A DNA stretch of 64,000 nt from Thermosipho japonicus. Its GTDB lineage: Bacteria > Thermotogota > Thermotogae > Thermotogales > Fervidobacteriaceae. Below, piece after piece: positions 35,727-44,700 of the stretch. The DNA is taken from positions 423,653-487,652 of the forward strand of contig NZ_JACHEX010000001.1 of assembly GCF_014201655.1 (NCBI RefSeq), read 5' to 3'. Under the pieces are notes generated by a model, which was not told the DNA's origin, ran no database searches, and saw nothing but the letters and a program-made list of their open reading frames with translations. The translations under genes were made by a program, and so were the position numbers. Numbering within the stretch: the stretch's first letter is position 1; every line of letters begins with the position of its first letter.

Positions 35727-36365
35727 ATGTTTTATAAAGACGTAAGTATTTGGATCGCTTTTTTGCATGGAATATTATCATTTTTTAGCCCATGTGTTCT
35801 GCCTTTAATACCTGCCTTTTTAGGTGTTTTGTTTACCGCAAAAAATAAATTTTTAAAGCTTTTTGGATTTTTCATTGGTTTTTCAATATTTTTTTCAATT
35901 ATTGGTATTTTTTCTTCTGTATTTGGAATTTTCTTTTCAAAATACGGAACAGTTATAAATTATATTTTAGGTACAATTATCATTGTAATGGGAATACTAT
36001 ATATGTCTAATAAAGAAATAGTAAAACCAAAGAAAATTAATGTCTGGAATTTTAAAGGTGGTAGTCTTTTAACTGGAATACTTATGGGGGCAGCTATAGG
36101 CTTAATTTGGATTCCATGTAGCAGTCCAATCTTAGGATCAATCTTGACTATAGCAACAACCGTCAACCCGTATAAGGGTGGGGCTCTTCTATTTGTATAC
36201 TCTTTGGGTATTTCTTTACCTTTTTTGACAATTGGCGCACCAATATCCAAATTACTTACAGGTGGTTTTGGAACACCTAAATGGGAAAAGATTTTAAAAA
36301 TATTTGGTGGAGTTTTTTTAATAATTCTTGGTATTTTGATTATATCAGGAAAAATGGTGGTATAA
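35727..36365 (+). CDS. ccdA: CcdA-type thiol-transporting membrane protein
   Basis: 212 residues, about six spans. The first repeat starts FFSPCVLPLIPAFLGVLF and the second GAAIGLIWIPCSSPILGSILT: each holds the single conserved cysteine and prolines of CcdA/DsbD-beta. It moves electrons from cytoplasmic thioredoxin-like proteins to exported ones; the gene just upstream encodes such an exported partner. The stop TAA is part of a TATAAT that may drive osmC. Confidence 0.92.
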   Translation: MFYKDVSIWIAFLHGILSFFSPCVLPLIPAFLGVLFTAKNKFLKLFGFFIGFSIFFSIIGIFSSVFGIFFSKYGTVINYILGTIIIVMGILYMSNKEIVKPKKINVWNFKGGSLLTGILMGAAIGLIWIPCSSPILGSILTIATTVNPYKGGALLFVYSLGISLPFLTIGAPISKLLTGGFGTPKWEKILKIFGGVFLIILGILIISGKMVV

Positions 36366-36366
36366 T
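36358..36366 (+). promoter_or_regulatory. extended -10 promoter for osmC-glgX
   Basis: TGGTATAAT overlapping the ccdA stop, 23 nt before the osmC ATG. No -35 seen. Same arrangement as at the meaB stop. Confidence 0.4.
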
Positions 36367-36389
36367 ATTTTTGAAAGGAGTGAAAATCT

Positions 36390-36815
36390 ATGCCAAGCGC
36401 ATCAATGAACTGGTATTCTGGAATGCTATTCTACAGCAAAACTACTTCAGGGCATGATTTAATTCTCGATGCAAATGATACTGTCGGTGGTAAAGATGCC
36501 GGAGCAAGGCCTAAAGAACTTATTCTATACTCTCTTATGGGCTGTACCGGCATGGATGTTGTATCTTTGCTAAGAAAAATGAGAGTTATAGACTCTCTTG
36601 AATCATTTAGACTGGAAGTAGAATATGAATTGGCGACAGAACATCCAAAAGTATACACTAAAATACACTTAAAATACTTATTTAAATTCAATGGTGAACC
36701 TCCAAAAGATAAGGTTGAAAAAGCTGTAAATCTTTCACAGGAAAGATATTGTGCAGTTTCAGCAATGCTCAAACAAGTTGTACCAGAATTTTCTCATGAG
36801 ATAATTTACGAGTAA
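36390..36815 (+). CDS. OsmC/Ohr-family peroxiredoxin-like protein
   Basis: 141 residues. The two family cysteines are present: [14 protein letters not shown] (Cys52) and RYCAVSAML (Cys121). Such proteins reduce organic hydroperoxides through a Cys pair. The N-terminal part is consistent with the OsmC fold, though the catalytic Arg is not obvious to me. Fits the thiol-redox cluster upstream. The debranching-enzyme gene begins 1 nt after its stop and lacks a clear ribosome site, so the two are probably co-translated. Confidence 0.85.
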   Translation: MPSASMNWYSGMLFYSKTTSGHDLILDANDTVGGKDAGARPKELILYSLMGCTGMDVVSLLRKMRVIDSLESFRLEVEYELATEHPKVYTKIHLKYLFKFNGEPPKDKVEKAVNLSQERYCAVSAMLKQVVPEFSHEIIYE

Positions 36816-36816
36816 T

Positions 36817-39003
36817 ATGGCAGACTATCCTTTGCAATATAATAACCCTGATTCAAGTGTTAAATTAAAAACAAAAAGAGGATATCCAAGATTAGGTGCA
36901 ACCCCGGACGACACCGGGGTTAATTTTGCTGTTTTTTCACGTCATGCAGAAAAAGTAGTACTAGAATTATATCAAAACTACTATGATGCAACACCTTCAC
37001 ATAGATTTGAACTTGATCCTAATTACAATAAAACGGGAGATATATGGCATATATATGTATATGGAGTTGGTCATGGCCAATACTATGGTTGGCGAGTATA
37101 CGGACCATATGATCCAGAAAATGGAAAAAGATTTAACCACCACAAGTTATTGGTTGATCCATATGCAAAAGCCATTTCTAGTTCCTTTGATTGGGATTCT
37201 TCTTCTGTATACGGTTACGATATAAATTCACCATTAAGAGATCTTTCTTTCTCTAAAGAAGATTCGGCAATTAGTCCAACAAAATCAATTGTAATAGATG
37301 ATTCAAAATATGATTGGAAAGGCGATAAACAACTTCATATTCCATGGGAAGACACTATAATATACGAAATGCACGTAAGGCTCTTTACGATAAGTCCCAC
37401 TTCAAAGGTAAAATTCCCTGGAACATTTTTGGGAATAATCGAAAAACTAGACCACTTGAAAGAATTGGGGGTAACAACCATTGAATTAATGCCTATTTTT
37501 GAATTTAACGTTAATTCAATAGATAGGATAAATCCAATCACTGGCGAAAGACTAAAGGATATATGGGGATATAATCCCCTCGGTTTTTTTGCCGTTACTG
37601 GAAACTATTCTGTTGGTCTTAAATTAGGTGAACAGGTGTTCTTATTTAAAGACTTTGTAAAAGAACTTCACAAAAATGGTTTTGAAGTGATCTTGGATGT
37701 AGTATACAACCATACTGGTGAAGGAAATGAGTTAGGCCCCACATTAAATTTTAGGGGATTTGATAATGAAATCTACTATATGCTTGATCCTAATAACAAA
37801 AGATACTATCTTAATTATTCAGGATGTGGAAATACCTTAAATTGTAATCATCCAGTAGTTAAAGAACTTATTATAGACAGTTTAAGATACTGGGCAACTG
37901 AAATGCATGTAGATGGTTTTAGATTTGATTTGGCAGCCGTTTTAGGTCGAACCCCAGACGGAAGATGGATTGGAGATTTTTCACTCCTTAAAGATATAGC
38001 CGAAGATCCCATATTGCATGGTTTAAAACTAATTGCAGAAGGTTGGGATGCTGCCGGTGGTTACTTTTTAGGGGAATTTCCAGAAGGTTGGGCTGAATGG
38101 AATGGACAATATAGAGACACGGTAAGAAAATTTGTAAGGGGAGACGAAGGAGTATTAGTAGAACTTGCAAAAAGAATTACTGGTAGTCAAGACCTTTACA
38201 GTAAAAAAAGACCGCACGCAAGTATAAACTTTATTACATGCCATGATGGATTTACAATGAGAGATCTGGTAAGTTACAACTATAAACATAACGAAGAAAA
38301 TGGTGAAAATAATAAAGACGGCGCCAATGAAAATTTCAGCTATAATTATGGAGTTGAAGGAGAAACTGATGATCCTAAAATTAACGAAATAAGAAAAAGA
38401 CAAGTGAAAAACTTTATAACCATTCTAATGGTATCACATGGAACTCCCATGATATTAATGGGTGATGAAATTTATAGAACACAATATGGAAACAACAACG
38501 CATATTGTCAAGATAATGAAAAAACATGGCTTGATTGGACTTTTAAAGAAAAACACCAAGATATATTTAGATTTTTCAAAAAAATGATTGAATTTAGAAA
38601 AAAACATCATGCATTAAGAAGAAAACATTTCTTCACCGGTAGAGATCTTACAGGAGATGGTATAGCAGATATTTCTTGGCATGGTGTAAAACCTTTCCAA
38701 CCTGATTGGGGATATCATTCACACTCAATAGCTTTCATGATAAGCGGTAGCGATTTTTTGTGTAAAGATGCAAAAGAAGATAATGACATATTTGTCATTC
38801 TAAATCAGTGGAGAGAACCATTAACTTTTACACTTCCAATTCTACATGGGAAGACATGGTATAGAGTTGTAGATACAGCTAAACCTTCACCGTACGATTT
38901 TCTAGACTCACCCAAGCAAGTTGGATTTGTTTATACTGCAGAACCAAGAAGCTCAGTGGTTTTAATAAGTATGCCTCACCATGGAAGTGATTGCCCCGTA
39001 TAA
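36817..39003 (+). CDS. glgX: glycogen debranching enzyme (GlgX/TreX-type isoamylase)
   Basis: 728 residues. N-terminal CBM48 (YPRLGATPDDTGVNFAVFS), GH13 catalytic barrel with DGFRFDLAA (nucleophile Asp371), IAEGWDAAG (acid/base Glu408) and TCHDGFTMRDLVSY (Asp477), and a small C-terminal beta domain. It hydrolyses alpha-1,6 branches of glycogen in the cytoplasm. Length and motifs fit GlgX/TreX rather than secreted pullulanase; no signal peptide. Weak ribosome site; ATG 1 nt after osmC stop. Its 3' end overlaps the converging SDR gene by 28 nt. Confidence 0.92.
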   Translation: MADYPLQYNNPDSSVKLKTKRGYPRLGATPDDTGVNFAVFSRHAEKVVLELYQNYYDATPSHRFELDPNYNKTGDIWHIYVYGVGHGQYYGWRVYGPYDPENGKRFNHHKLLVDPYAKAISSSFDWDSSSVYGYDINSPLRDLSFSKEDSAISPTKSIVIDDSKYDWKGDKQLHIPWEDTIIYEMHVRLFTISPTSKVKFPGTFLGIIEKLDHLKELGVTTIELMPIFEFNVNSIDRINPITGERLKDIWGYNPLGFFAVTGNYSVGLKLGEQVFLFKDFVKELHKNGFEVILDVVYNHTGEGNELGPTLNFRGFDNEIYYMLDPNNKRYYLNYSGCGNTLNCNHPVVKELIIDSLRYWATEMHVDGFRFDLAAVLGRTPDGRWIGDFSLLKDIAEDPILHGLKLIAEGWDAAGGYFLGEFPEGWAEWNGQYRDTVRKFVRGDEGVLVELAKRITGSQDLYSKKRPHASINFITCHDGFTMRDLVSYNYKHNEENGENNKDGANENFSYNYGVEGETDDPKINEIRKRQVKNFITILMVSHGTPMILMGDEIYRTQYGNNNAYCQDNEKTWLDWTFKEKHQDIFRFFKKMIEFRKKHHALRRKHFFTGRDLTGDGIADISWHGVKPFQPDWGYHSHSIAFMISGSDFLCKDAKEDNDIFVILNQWREPLTFTLPILHGKTWYRVVDTAKPSPYDFLDSPKQVGFVYTAEPRSSVVLISMPHHGSDCPV

Positions 39004-39626
39004 TCCAAAAAGACTCCACTCTCTTCTACATTTTCAACAATATCTATAATTCCCTTTGCAGACTCTTCAGGCATTACAGGAGCTTCTTTTCCTCCCATAT
39101 CTGTCTTTACCCATCCAGGATGTACAGATATGACTTTAATATCCTTAAGCTTACTTGATAGTAACTTTGTAGCCATATTTAAAGCAGCCTTTGAAACTGA
39201 ATAAGAGTAACTTGTAGTACCTCCCAAAAGAGCTATTGAGCCAAGAATTGAGCTAATATTTATAATTTTCCCGCCACTTTTTAATTTACCAGATTTATAT
39301 AGCCGTTGGCTCAAAAATAAAGGTCCCAAAGCATTTACCTTGAATGTATTAAGAAAATAATCATATTCAAGGTTTTCAAAACTATCTTTATACAAAACTC
39401 CTGCATTATTAATCAAAACATCAACTTTTACTGAAAGTGTTTCAACAAATTTTTCAATTGAATCTTTATCAAGTAAATCAAGAAAATAAATACTAACCTT
39501 ATTATTATCAATTTTTATCATTTCTGGTTTTCTAGTAGCAGCTATAACAAAATGACCCCTTTTTAAAGATTCCTGTAATAATGCATATCCTATACCTCTA
39601 TTTGAACCCGTTATTACAATATTCAT
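38976..39626 (-). CDS. short-chain dehydrogenase/reductase (SDR)
   Basis: 216 residues, shorter than typical SDRs (~250). TGSNRGIGYALLQE binds the cofactor; NNAGVLY and the catalytic Tyr-x3-Lys in SYSVSKAALNMATKLLS are present; SVHPGWVKTDMGG is the late conserved block. It resembles the CsgA/C-factor-like subgroup of SDRs. Substrate unknown. It starts with a 4-nt overlap with the L,D-transpeptidase gene (GTGA/ATGA type), so the two are coupled. Converges on glgX. Confidence 0.88.
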   Translation of the reverse strand: MNIVITGSNRGIGYALLQESLKRGHFVIAATRKPEMIKIDNNKVSIYFLDLLDKDSIEKFVETLSVKVDVLINNAGVLYKDSFENLEYDYFLNTFKVNALGPLFLSQRLYKSGKLKSGGKIINISSILGSIALLGGTTSYSYSVSKAALNMATKLLSSKLKDIKVISVHPGWVKTDMGGKEAPVMPEESAKGIIDIVENVEESGVFLDYTGQSLPW

Positions 39627-40861
39627 GAGCTTTCACCTTCCTTATTTTTTATTTTCTCTTTGAATGATAAAAACTCTGGTATCTGTGAAATGTCTTCAGG
39701 AAAATTCTCAAAACTTTTTATTACTAAAACAGGGCTACCCAAGTCCACAAATGCATCCAATACTTCTACATCAAAGTTAAACATCCTTACACAACCGTGA
39801 GATATTCTCCTTCCAATTTCCCAAGGCTTAGTTGTTCCATGAATACCGTAGGTTGGATTTGAAAGTTGTAAAAAACGAGTACCTAAACCATTAATTGGGG
39901 AACGTGGTGGAATATACTCTCCATACCAGTATAATGCTGGATCAATTTGTTTATTTAAAATCCAGTATATCCCAGGAGGCATAGAATCACTTCTACCTAT
40001 TGCTACTGGAAAAACTTTTACAAGTTTTCCTGCATAGTAAACAGCCAATCTCGATGTTGAAAGATTAACAACAATACTAGTCAACCCTTCGGTAAATTGC
40101 ACTGTCCCTATCTTCAACCTCATACCTGAATAAATCTTATCAGGATTTTCAAGGTTATTAATTATCTGTAAATCTGCTGTCCTCACACCATATTTTTTTG
40201 CAATTTCCCACAATGTTTCGCCTTTTTGAACAATATGAGTAGCAATTATAGTTGACACATACGGAGTAAAATTCCCTCGTAAATACGTAGTAAAACCATT
40301 TAAAGTAAATAAATCATACGAAATTGTTTTGATTTTTCCACTTGGAAGTTTTATTTTTAGCGAAAGTACATTTTTTAATTCATTTCTCTTTTCCTTCGTA
40401 TATAATACATATCCTTTACTTGTTTTAAACAAAATCATATTTTTTCCATCAATCGTGCCAGAAATAAGCTGATAATCTGTAGAAACTTTCACATTTAAAG
40501 ATAAATCTTCAGGATTAGTTACTACTTTAATCGAAATATTCTTTTTATATTGATACAGATCTAATATAGGACCTGATATTGTACCAAAAACAGTCTGCCC
40601 AAATTTATTTTTACCAACTATTATTGGTATAACCCACCTAAAAAGTCCATCTTCAAATCCATAAGAGTCATCACCTTTATATTTTGCCCTAATAAAACCT
40701 GTTGGTCCATAAAGATAAACTTTTGGTTTTTGCGATGCATCATAATAGGGTTTAACAATCAAGATAACCCCTGTTGATGTAACTGTATCTACTTCAACTA
40801 AATGAGCTGCATGTAACAAAACGACAACAAAAATAAGTGAGATTGTTATTATTTTTTTCAT
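39623..40861 (-). CDS. LysM-L,D-transpeptidase (YkuD domain), exported
   Basis: 412 residues. Signal sequence MKKIITISLIFVVVLLHAAH; residues ~40-200 form an N-terminal beta-rich region; a LysM repeat (HIVQKGETLWEIAKKYGVR, YSGMRLKIG) is at about 211-254; the C-terminal YkuD domain has GIHGT and SHGCVRM, with catalytic Cys357. It would form 3-3 peptidoglycan crosslinks or anchor proteins in the periplasm. The ATG is only about 6 nt from an extended -10 on its strand, suggesting leaderless mRNA. Coupled to the SDR gene. Confidence 0.9.
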   Translation of the reverse strand: MKKIITISLIFVVVLLHAAHLVEVDTVTSTGVILIVKPYYDASQKPKVYLYGPTGFIRAKYKGDDSYGFEDGLFRWVIPIIVGKNKFGQTVFGTISGPILDLYQYKKNISIKVVTNPEDLSLNVKVSTDYQLISGTIDGKNMILFKTSKGYVLYTKEKRNELKNVLSLKIKLPSGKIKTISYDLFTLNGFTTYLRGNFTPYVSTIIATHIVQKGETLWEIAKKYGVRTADLQIINNLENPDKIYSGMRLKIGTVQFTEGLTSIVVNLSTSRLAVYYAGKLVKVFPVAIGRSDSMPPGIYWILNKQIDPALYWYGEYIPPRSPINGLGTRFLQLSNPTYGIHGTTKPWEIGRRISHGCVRMFNFDVEVLDAFVDLGSPVLVIKSFENFPEDISQIPEFLSFKEKIKNKEGESS

Positions 40862-40867
40862 ATCTTA

Positions 40868-40876
40868 ATTATATCA
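40868..40876 (-). promoter_or_regulatory. extended -10 promoter of the L,D-transpeptidase gene
   Basis: Minus strand TGATATAAT (40876-40868); the predicted start falls at or next to the ATG at 40861. Confidence 0.5.
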
Positions 40877-40963
40877 TACCTCTCCGCCATTTTAGTTAAC
40901 ATTTGTATTTAAATTGTTCTCAATTTGTTTTCTTATATAAACAATTGTAAATCTATTTTATAT

Positions 40964-40969
40964 TATAAT
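40964..40969 (+). promoter_or_regulatory. -10 element of the lytic transglycosylase gene
   Basis: TATAAT; no acceptable -35 at 16-18 nt. It is the only good -10 before the gene, 37 nt from the ATG. Confidence 0.4.
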
Positions 40970-41006
40970 TACTCTGCAATAACAAAATTAAATGGAGGTA
41001 GAAACT

Positions 41007-41540
41007 ATGAAAAATAGATTGTTATTCACCCTTTTATTAATTCTAAGTGCAGGTATATTATTTGGTAATCTTTACACAGATGCATATAATTATACTTTTA
41101 AAATTGCTAAATACTATGGAGTAAACGATGAGAGAGCAAAAGTAATTGCACAAACAGTTGCTGAAGAATACGAAAAATTTCCACAAGTTCCTTATCAAGT
41201 ATTTGTGGCAGTTATAGTCTCAGAAAGTGGATTTAAAAATTTGTATGGTGATAGTGGTCACGCAGTTGGTTACTGCCAATTACACGAATCAGCAACCGAC
41301 TATGTTGCACTATTTTTCCCGGAAATAAAACATATTCTTTCAAAAATATCACACGATGATCTAATTAAATTCCCAGCTCTTCAAATAAGGATAGCCTATA
41401 GATATTTATACCTCATCATGAAAAACATTACAAATTACAACATAATAAAGGCTCTAAATTTTTGGAACAACAGTGATAAATATTATCTTAGAGTGTTTGA
41501 TACATTAGTGTTTATTGACAGCATCGCCATGAAAAATTAA
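41007..41540 (+). CDS. exported lytic transglycosylase-like protein (SLT fold)
   Basis: 177 residues from ATG 41007. Signal sequence MKNRLLFTLLLILSAGILFG; then an SLT domain: VAVIVSESGFKNLYGDSGHA VGYCQLHESA (predicted catalytic Glu73, with the G-x2-Q-L turn). It would cut peptidoglycan outside the membrane. GGAGGTAG precedes ATG; the alternative upstream start at 40992 overlaps it. Divergent from the L,D-transpeptidase gene; overlaps the converging secreted-protein gene by 4 nt. Confidence 0.85.
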   Translation: MKNRLLFTLLLILSAGILFGNLYTDAYNYTFKIAKYYGVNDERAKVIAQTVAEEYEKFPQVPYQVFVAVIVSESGFKNLYGDSGHAVGYCQLHESATDYVALFFPEIKHILSKISHDDLIKFPALQIRIAYRYLYLIMKNITNYNIIKALNFWNNSDKYYLRVFDTLVFIDSIAMKN

Positions 41541-42610
41541 TCCCTATCCTCATCATATTCAATATGTATTGTCTGTGTGTTATGCGATAATAAAATTACA
41601 TAGTCTTGCTTTTTTTCAACAATTTTAGCATTTGTTTTTAGATTATTAATATTTCTTCCATTTATTCTTATTTTATATTCACCTCTTCCTTTCAAATACA
41701 AAGTAGCCGTAATTTTTCTTTTATTTGCAAATGCAACTGAGCTATCTAGACTCCATTTATACCAATTTTCCCACGACGGGCCAAGGAAAATCTCCGTTTC
41801 TTCATCAACATCTTTAATTATTGTAGTATCTATTGGAACTTCTTTTCCCGATAAACTCGACCAAATTTGAACTTGACCAGAAGGAATTTGTTTTGGAGAC
41901 TTAACATATACAACTCTTTGACATGGCTGCCAGTCAACTGAATTATATCCATTTATTGATACAAAATTGTAATCTTTTCTTTCAATCGAAAATTTATCCA
42001 TAAGGATTGTTTTTCTCTTTTTTAAATCTTTCATATTTCCAAGAGTAAAAATCTTTTTGCCTTGCACATTGTAGATTTCTTTTTCATAAAGCATAGCACG
42101 GGTTGATGTAGTATAATAGTTAGTTTCTGGCTCTGAAACTACTATTACAAAACCTTCGTCAATATCTGCATATAATTTTAGAAATTGATACATCTCATTT
42201 TCTTTCAATATATAGAAAAACTGAAAACCACCATCAATCGTAAATGTTGCTGTAGAAGGGCTTGAATCTATAAATATTCTTCTGATTTCATTATTTTCTT
42301 GAATTATTTCAAAAAGTCTATCATTAATAAACTTATATTTTTTACCATCCTTACTAATAAAAATCCCATCTCTTAATTCACAGTCTTTTAATACAAAATC
42401 TTCATCTTCAACAAGTTTAACTTTTTCAACATATTCATATGTTTTAACGTACCAAGATGATTCCATGCCCAAAATTTCCCAATTAGAAGGTATAACTTCT
42501 CCGTTTTTTATCTGTTTTACTAACACTCCATAATTCGGATAAATTAGTACAACCTCAGAAAACAAAAATAATGGCAATACGAAAAAAAACCACAAAAAAA
42601 TTTTTTTCAT
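41537..42610 (-). CDS. exported protein of unknown function, weakly DUF4139-like
   Basis: 357 residues from ATG 42610. Signal sequence MKKIFLWFFFVLPLFLFSE. The middle is beta-rich; CQRVVYVKSPKQIPSGQVQI followed by WSSLSGKEVP and DVDEETEIFLGPSWENW resembles the DUF4139 pattern (P-x-G-x-V-x-V then G-x-x-x-x-L-x-L-G). The similarity is weak and mine by eye. It overlaps the rhomboid gene by 4 nt, so it is exported to the same side as the rhomboid active site; a substrate or partner is possible but unproven. Confidence 0.65.
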   Translation of the reverse strand: MKKIFLWFFFVLPLFLFSEVVLIYPNYGVLVKQIKNGEVIPSNWEILGMESSWYVKTYEYVEKVKLVEDEDFVLKDCELRDGIFISKDGKKYKFINDRLFEIIQENNEIRRIFIDSSPSTATFTIDGGFQFFYILKENEMYQFLKLYADIDEGFVIVVSEPETNYYTTSTRAMLYEKEIYNVQGKKIFTLGNMKDLKKRKTILMDKFSIERKDYNFVSINGYNSVDWQPCQRVVYVKSPKQIPSGQVQIWSSLSGKEVPIDTTIIKDVDEETEIFLGPSWENWYKWSLDSSVAFANKRKITATLYLKGRGEYKIRINGRNINNLKTNAKIVEKKQDYVILLSHNTQTIHIEYDEDRD

Positions 42611-43278
42611 CCTATCACTCCCCAAATTATGAGAGAAATATATGATACAACAACAACCAAAATTAAAATCCACATTATAACTTTCCAAATTTTTCTTACC
42701 TTCCAGGAATAATCATATAGTGGAATCACATATCCCAATAACATCCCAGTTAAAAATCCACCAATATGTGCTGCGTTATTAATATTAGTTCCCGGCATAA
42801 TACCGAAAATAATATTAATAATAATCATTGGCAAAAGTGCACTTCCAGTAATAGGCTTTAGTGAATAAGGAGTATCCCTCCTAAAACCTGCGGCAAATAA
42901 AACACCAATTAGACCAAATATTGCTCCACTGGCCCCCACGGAAAATGAGTTATAATAAAAAATTTGAGTTGCTAAATTTCCTACAATTCCACTTAAAAAA
43001 TAAAACGTCAAAAATTTTTCAGTTCCATACACATTTTCCACAATTCTACCAAGAAAAAACAGTGCATACATATTAAATATTAAATGAATAAAACCTCCAT
43101 GAACAAACATGGAGGTTACTATTCTAAACCATTGTCCATGTGAAACAAGAGGTCCATATTGCGCTCCAAACATAAGATATAATACAGCCTCATTTGGAAT
43201 AAAAAACTTAAATATCTCGATTAGAAAAAGTATTAATACGTTGACAAATATAAGATAATAAAAGCTTTCTCTTTTCAA
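42607..43278 (-). CDS. rhomboid-family intramembrane serine protease
   Basis: 223 residues, six spans. Catalytic dyad: GASGAIFG (Ser117) and NNAAHIGGFLTG (His171); WFRIVTSMFVHGGFIHLIFNM is the conserved L1/TM2 region. It cleaves membrane segments of other proteins. GTG/ATG overlap of 4 nt with the next gene. The YbaB-type gene lies 9 nt upstream on the same strand, so they share an operon. Confidence 0.92.
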   Translation of the reverse strand: MKRESFYYLIFVNVLILFLIEIFKFFIPNEAVLYLMFGAQYGPLVSHGQWFRIVTSMFVHGGFIHLIFNMYALFFLGRIVENVYGTEKFLTFYFLSGIVGNLATQIFYYNSFSVGASGAIFGLIGVLFAAGFRRDTPYSLKPITGSALLPMIIINIIFGIMPGTNINNAAHIGGFLTGMLLGYVIPLYDYSWKVRKIWKVIMWILILVVVVSYISLIIWGVIG

Positions 43279-43287
43279 AATTTCACC

Positions 43288-43629
43288 TCAAAAGCCAAAT
43301 GGTAACAAGTTTTGAGTTACTTTTGCCATTTCCTCTTCCCTTATCTTTTCTATCTTTTCCATCAACTCATTAATACCAGCTGTTAATAAATCCTTCAATG
43401 TTTCACCATCACTTAATAAATCCTCGTCAATTTCAATATCTTTAACTTTTCTATCAGCTGTTGCTAAAATTTTAATGGCTCCACCACCAACACTAACTTC
43501 TACTTCTACATTTGAAAATCCTTCTTCAACTTCCTGAAGTTTTTTTTGCATCTCTTCTTGAAGTTTTTGTAGTTGATTCATAGACTTACCTGAAAGATTC
43601 TTTCCACCAAAGCTTTTTAATTTCTTCAT
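43288..43629 (-). CDS. YbaB/EbfC-family nucleoid-associated protein
   Basis: 113 residues. [42 protein letters not shown] is the diagnostic core (helix then V-x-V-G-x-G-A-I-K), followed by [26 protein letters not shown]. Binds DNA as a dimer. Usually next to dnaX/recR; here between apbE and rhomboid genes. The basic N-terminus ([11 protein letters not shown]) is slightly extended. Confidence 0.92.
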   Translation of the reverse strand: MKKLKSFGGKNLSGKSMNQLQKLQEEMQKKLQEVEEGFSNVEVEVSVGGGAIKILATADRKVKDIEIDEDLLSDGETLKDLLTAGINELMEKIEKIREEEMAKVTQNLLPFGF

Positions 43630-43641
43630 CAGACAACCTCC

Positions 43642-44700
43642 TTAATATGTTTTTTCATAATATTCAAAGCCATCAGTCTTTAAATACTCAAATTCAGGTG
43701 TAACTAAAAATACTTCAGAATCATACTTTGGAATAATAGTCCTTGTATAAATCCAATTTTTTTTGCCTAACACAAAAGCTGCAGTCGAAAATACATCAGC
43801 CTTTATTGCATCATCAGATATAACCGTTGCACTAATAGCACTATCTGCAGGATATCCTGTTTTACTGTCTATTAGGTGGTGATATCTTTTCCCATCAACG
43901 ATAAAATATCTTTCATAATCTCCACTTGTTGCTACTGCCCCGCTTTTCAAATATATATAGTCTATGCTATCATTACCTCTTGGATTTCTTATACCTATAA
44001 TCCAATATTCTTTACCAAATTTTGGTCCAAGTATTCTTATATCTCCACCTGCTTCAATAAAACCTGTACAATTTGGATCTGCTTGTTTTGCAATTTGATA
44101 AGCCCTCTCAAGTGCATATCCTTTTACAATTCCTCCCAGATCAAACCAAACTCCGTTTGTTTTCACAGCTTTCCTTTTATAATCAATTTCTACAAGCTTT
44201 GCACCTGAAAGCTTCAAAACTTCTTCTATATCTTCTTTTCTAGGAACTACTAAACTACTATCCTCTTTTTCAGAGAATTTTGAAAATCCCCATAAATCAA
44301 TTACTCTCCCAAGAGTTGGATCAAATGCAAAATTTGTCTTTTTTGCATATTGAAGTGAGAGATCCAAAATTGCAAAAGTTTCATCATCAACCTCTACCCA
44401 ATCATTACTATGATTTATTTTGTAAATAATTGAATCTTCACTGTACGCATCAAATTTTTTGGTTATTCTATCAAGCTCATTAAATATTTCTTTTGATAAA
44501 ACAGATGGATTTACATTAGTAGAAATCCTAAGTTGAACGTAAGTCCCCAAAGAAAAAGTCTCAAAAGTTTCATACTTCATGTTTGGTTTAAAAAATACTG
44601 CAACAACAAGAATAATTGCAACAATTACTACAATTAATATTGTAGATACCAAAGATAATTTTGTTAATTTATTTATGTCACCACTACTTTTCTTCCGCAT
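43642..44700 (-). CDS. apbE: FAD:protein FMN transferase (ApbE family)
   Basis: 352 residues from ATG 44700. A single N-terminal membrane anchor (SLVSTILIVVIVAIILVVAVFF) puts the enzyme outside. FSLGTYVQLRI, FDAYSEDSIIYKIN, DLGGIVKGYALERAYQIA (FAD site) and HHLIDSKTGYPADSAISATVI (metal/FAD site) are present. It transfers FMN to threonine in partner proteins such as Rnf/Nqr subunits, not encoded here. Start is uncertain (TTG 44709 possible; the GGAGG is 12 nt before ATG). Overlaps the AmrS-like gene by 28 nt. Confidence 0.9.
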   Translation of the reverse strand: MRKKSSGDINKLTKLSLVSTILIVVIVAIILVVAVFFKPNMKYETFETFSLGTYVQLRISTNVNPSVLSKEIFNELDRITKKFDAYSEDSIIYKINHSNDWVEVDDETFAILDLSLQYAKKTNFAFDPTLGRVIDLWGFSKFSEKEDSSLVVPRKEDIEEVLKLSGAKLVEIDYKRKAVKTNGVWFDLGGIVKGYALERAYQIAKQADPNCTGFIEAGGDIRILGPKFGKEYWIIGIRNPRGNDSIDYIYLKSGAVATSGDYERYFIVDGKRYHHLIDSKTGYPADSAISATVISDDAIKADVFSTAAFVLGKKNWIYTRTIIPKYDSEVFLVTPEFEYLKTDGFEYYEKTY

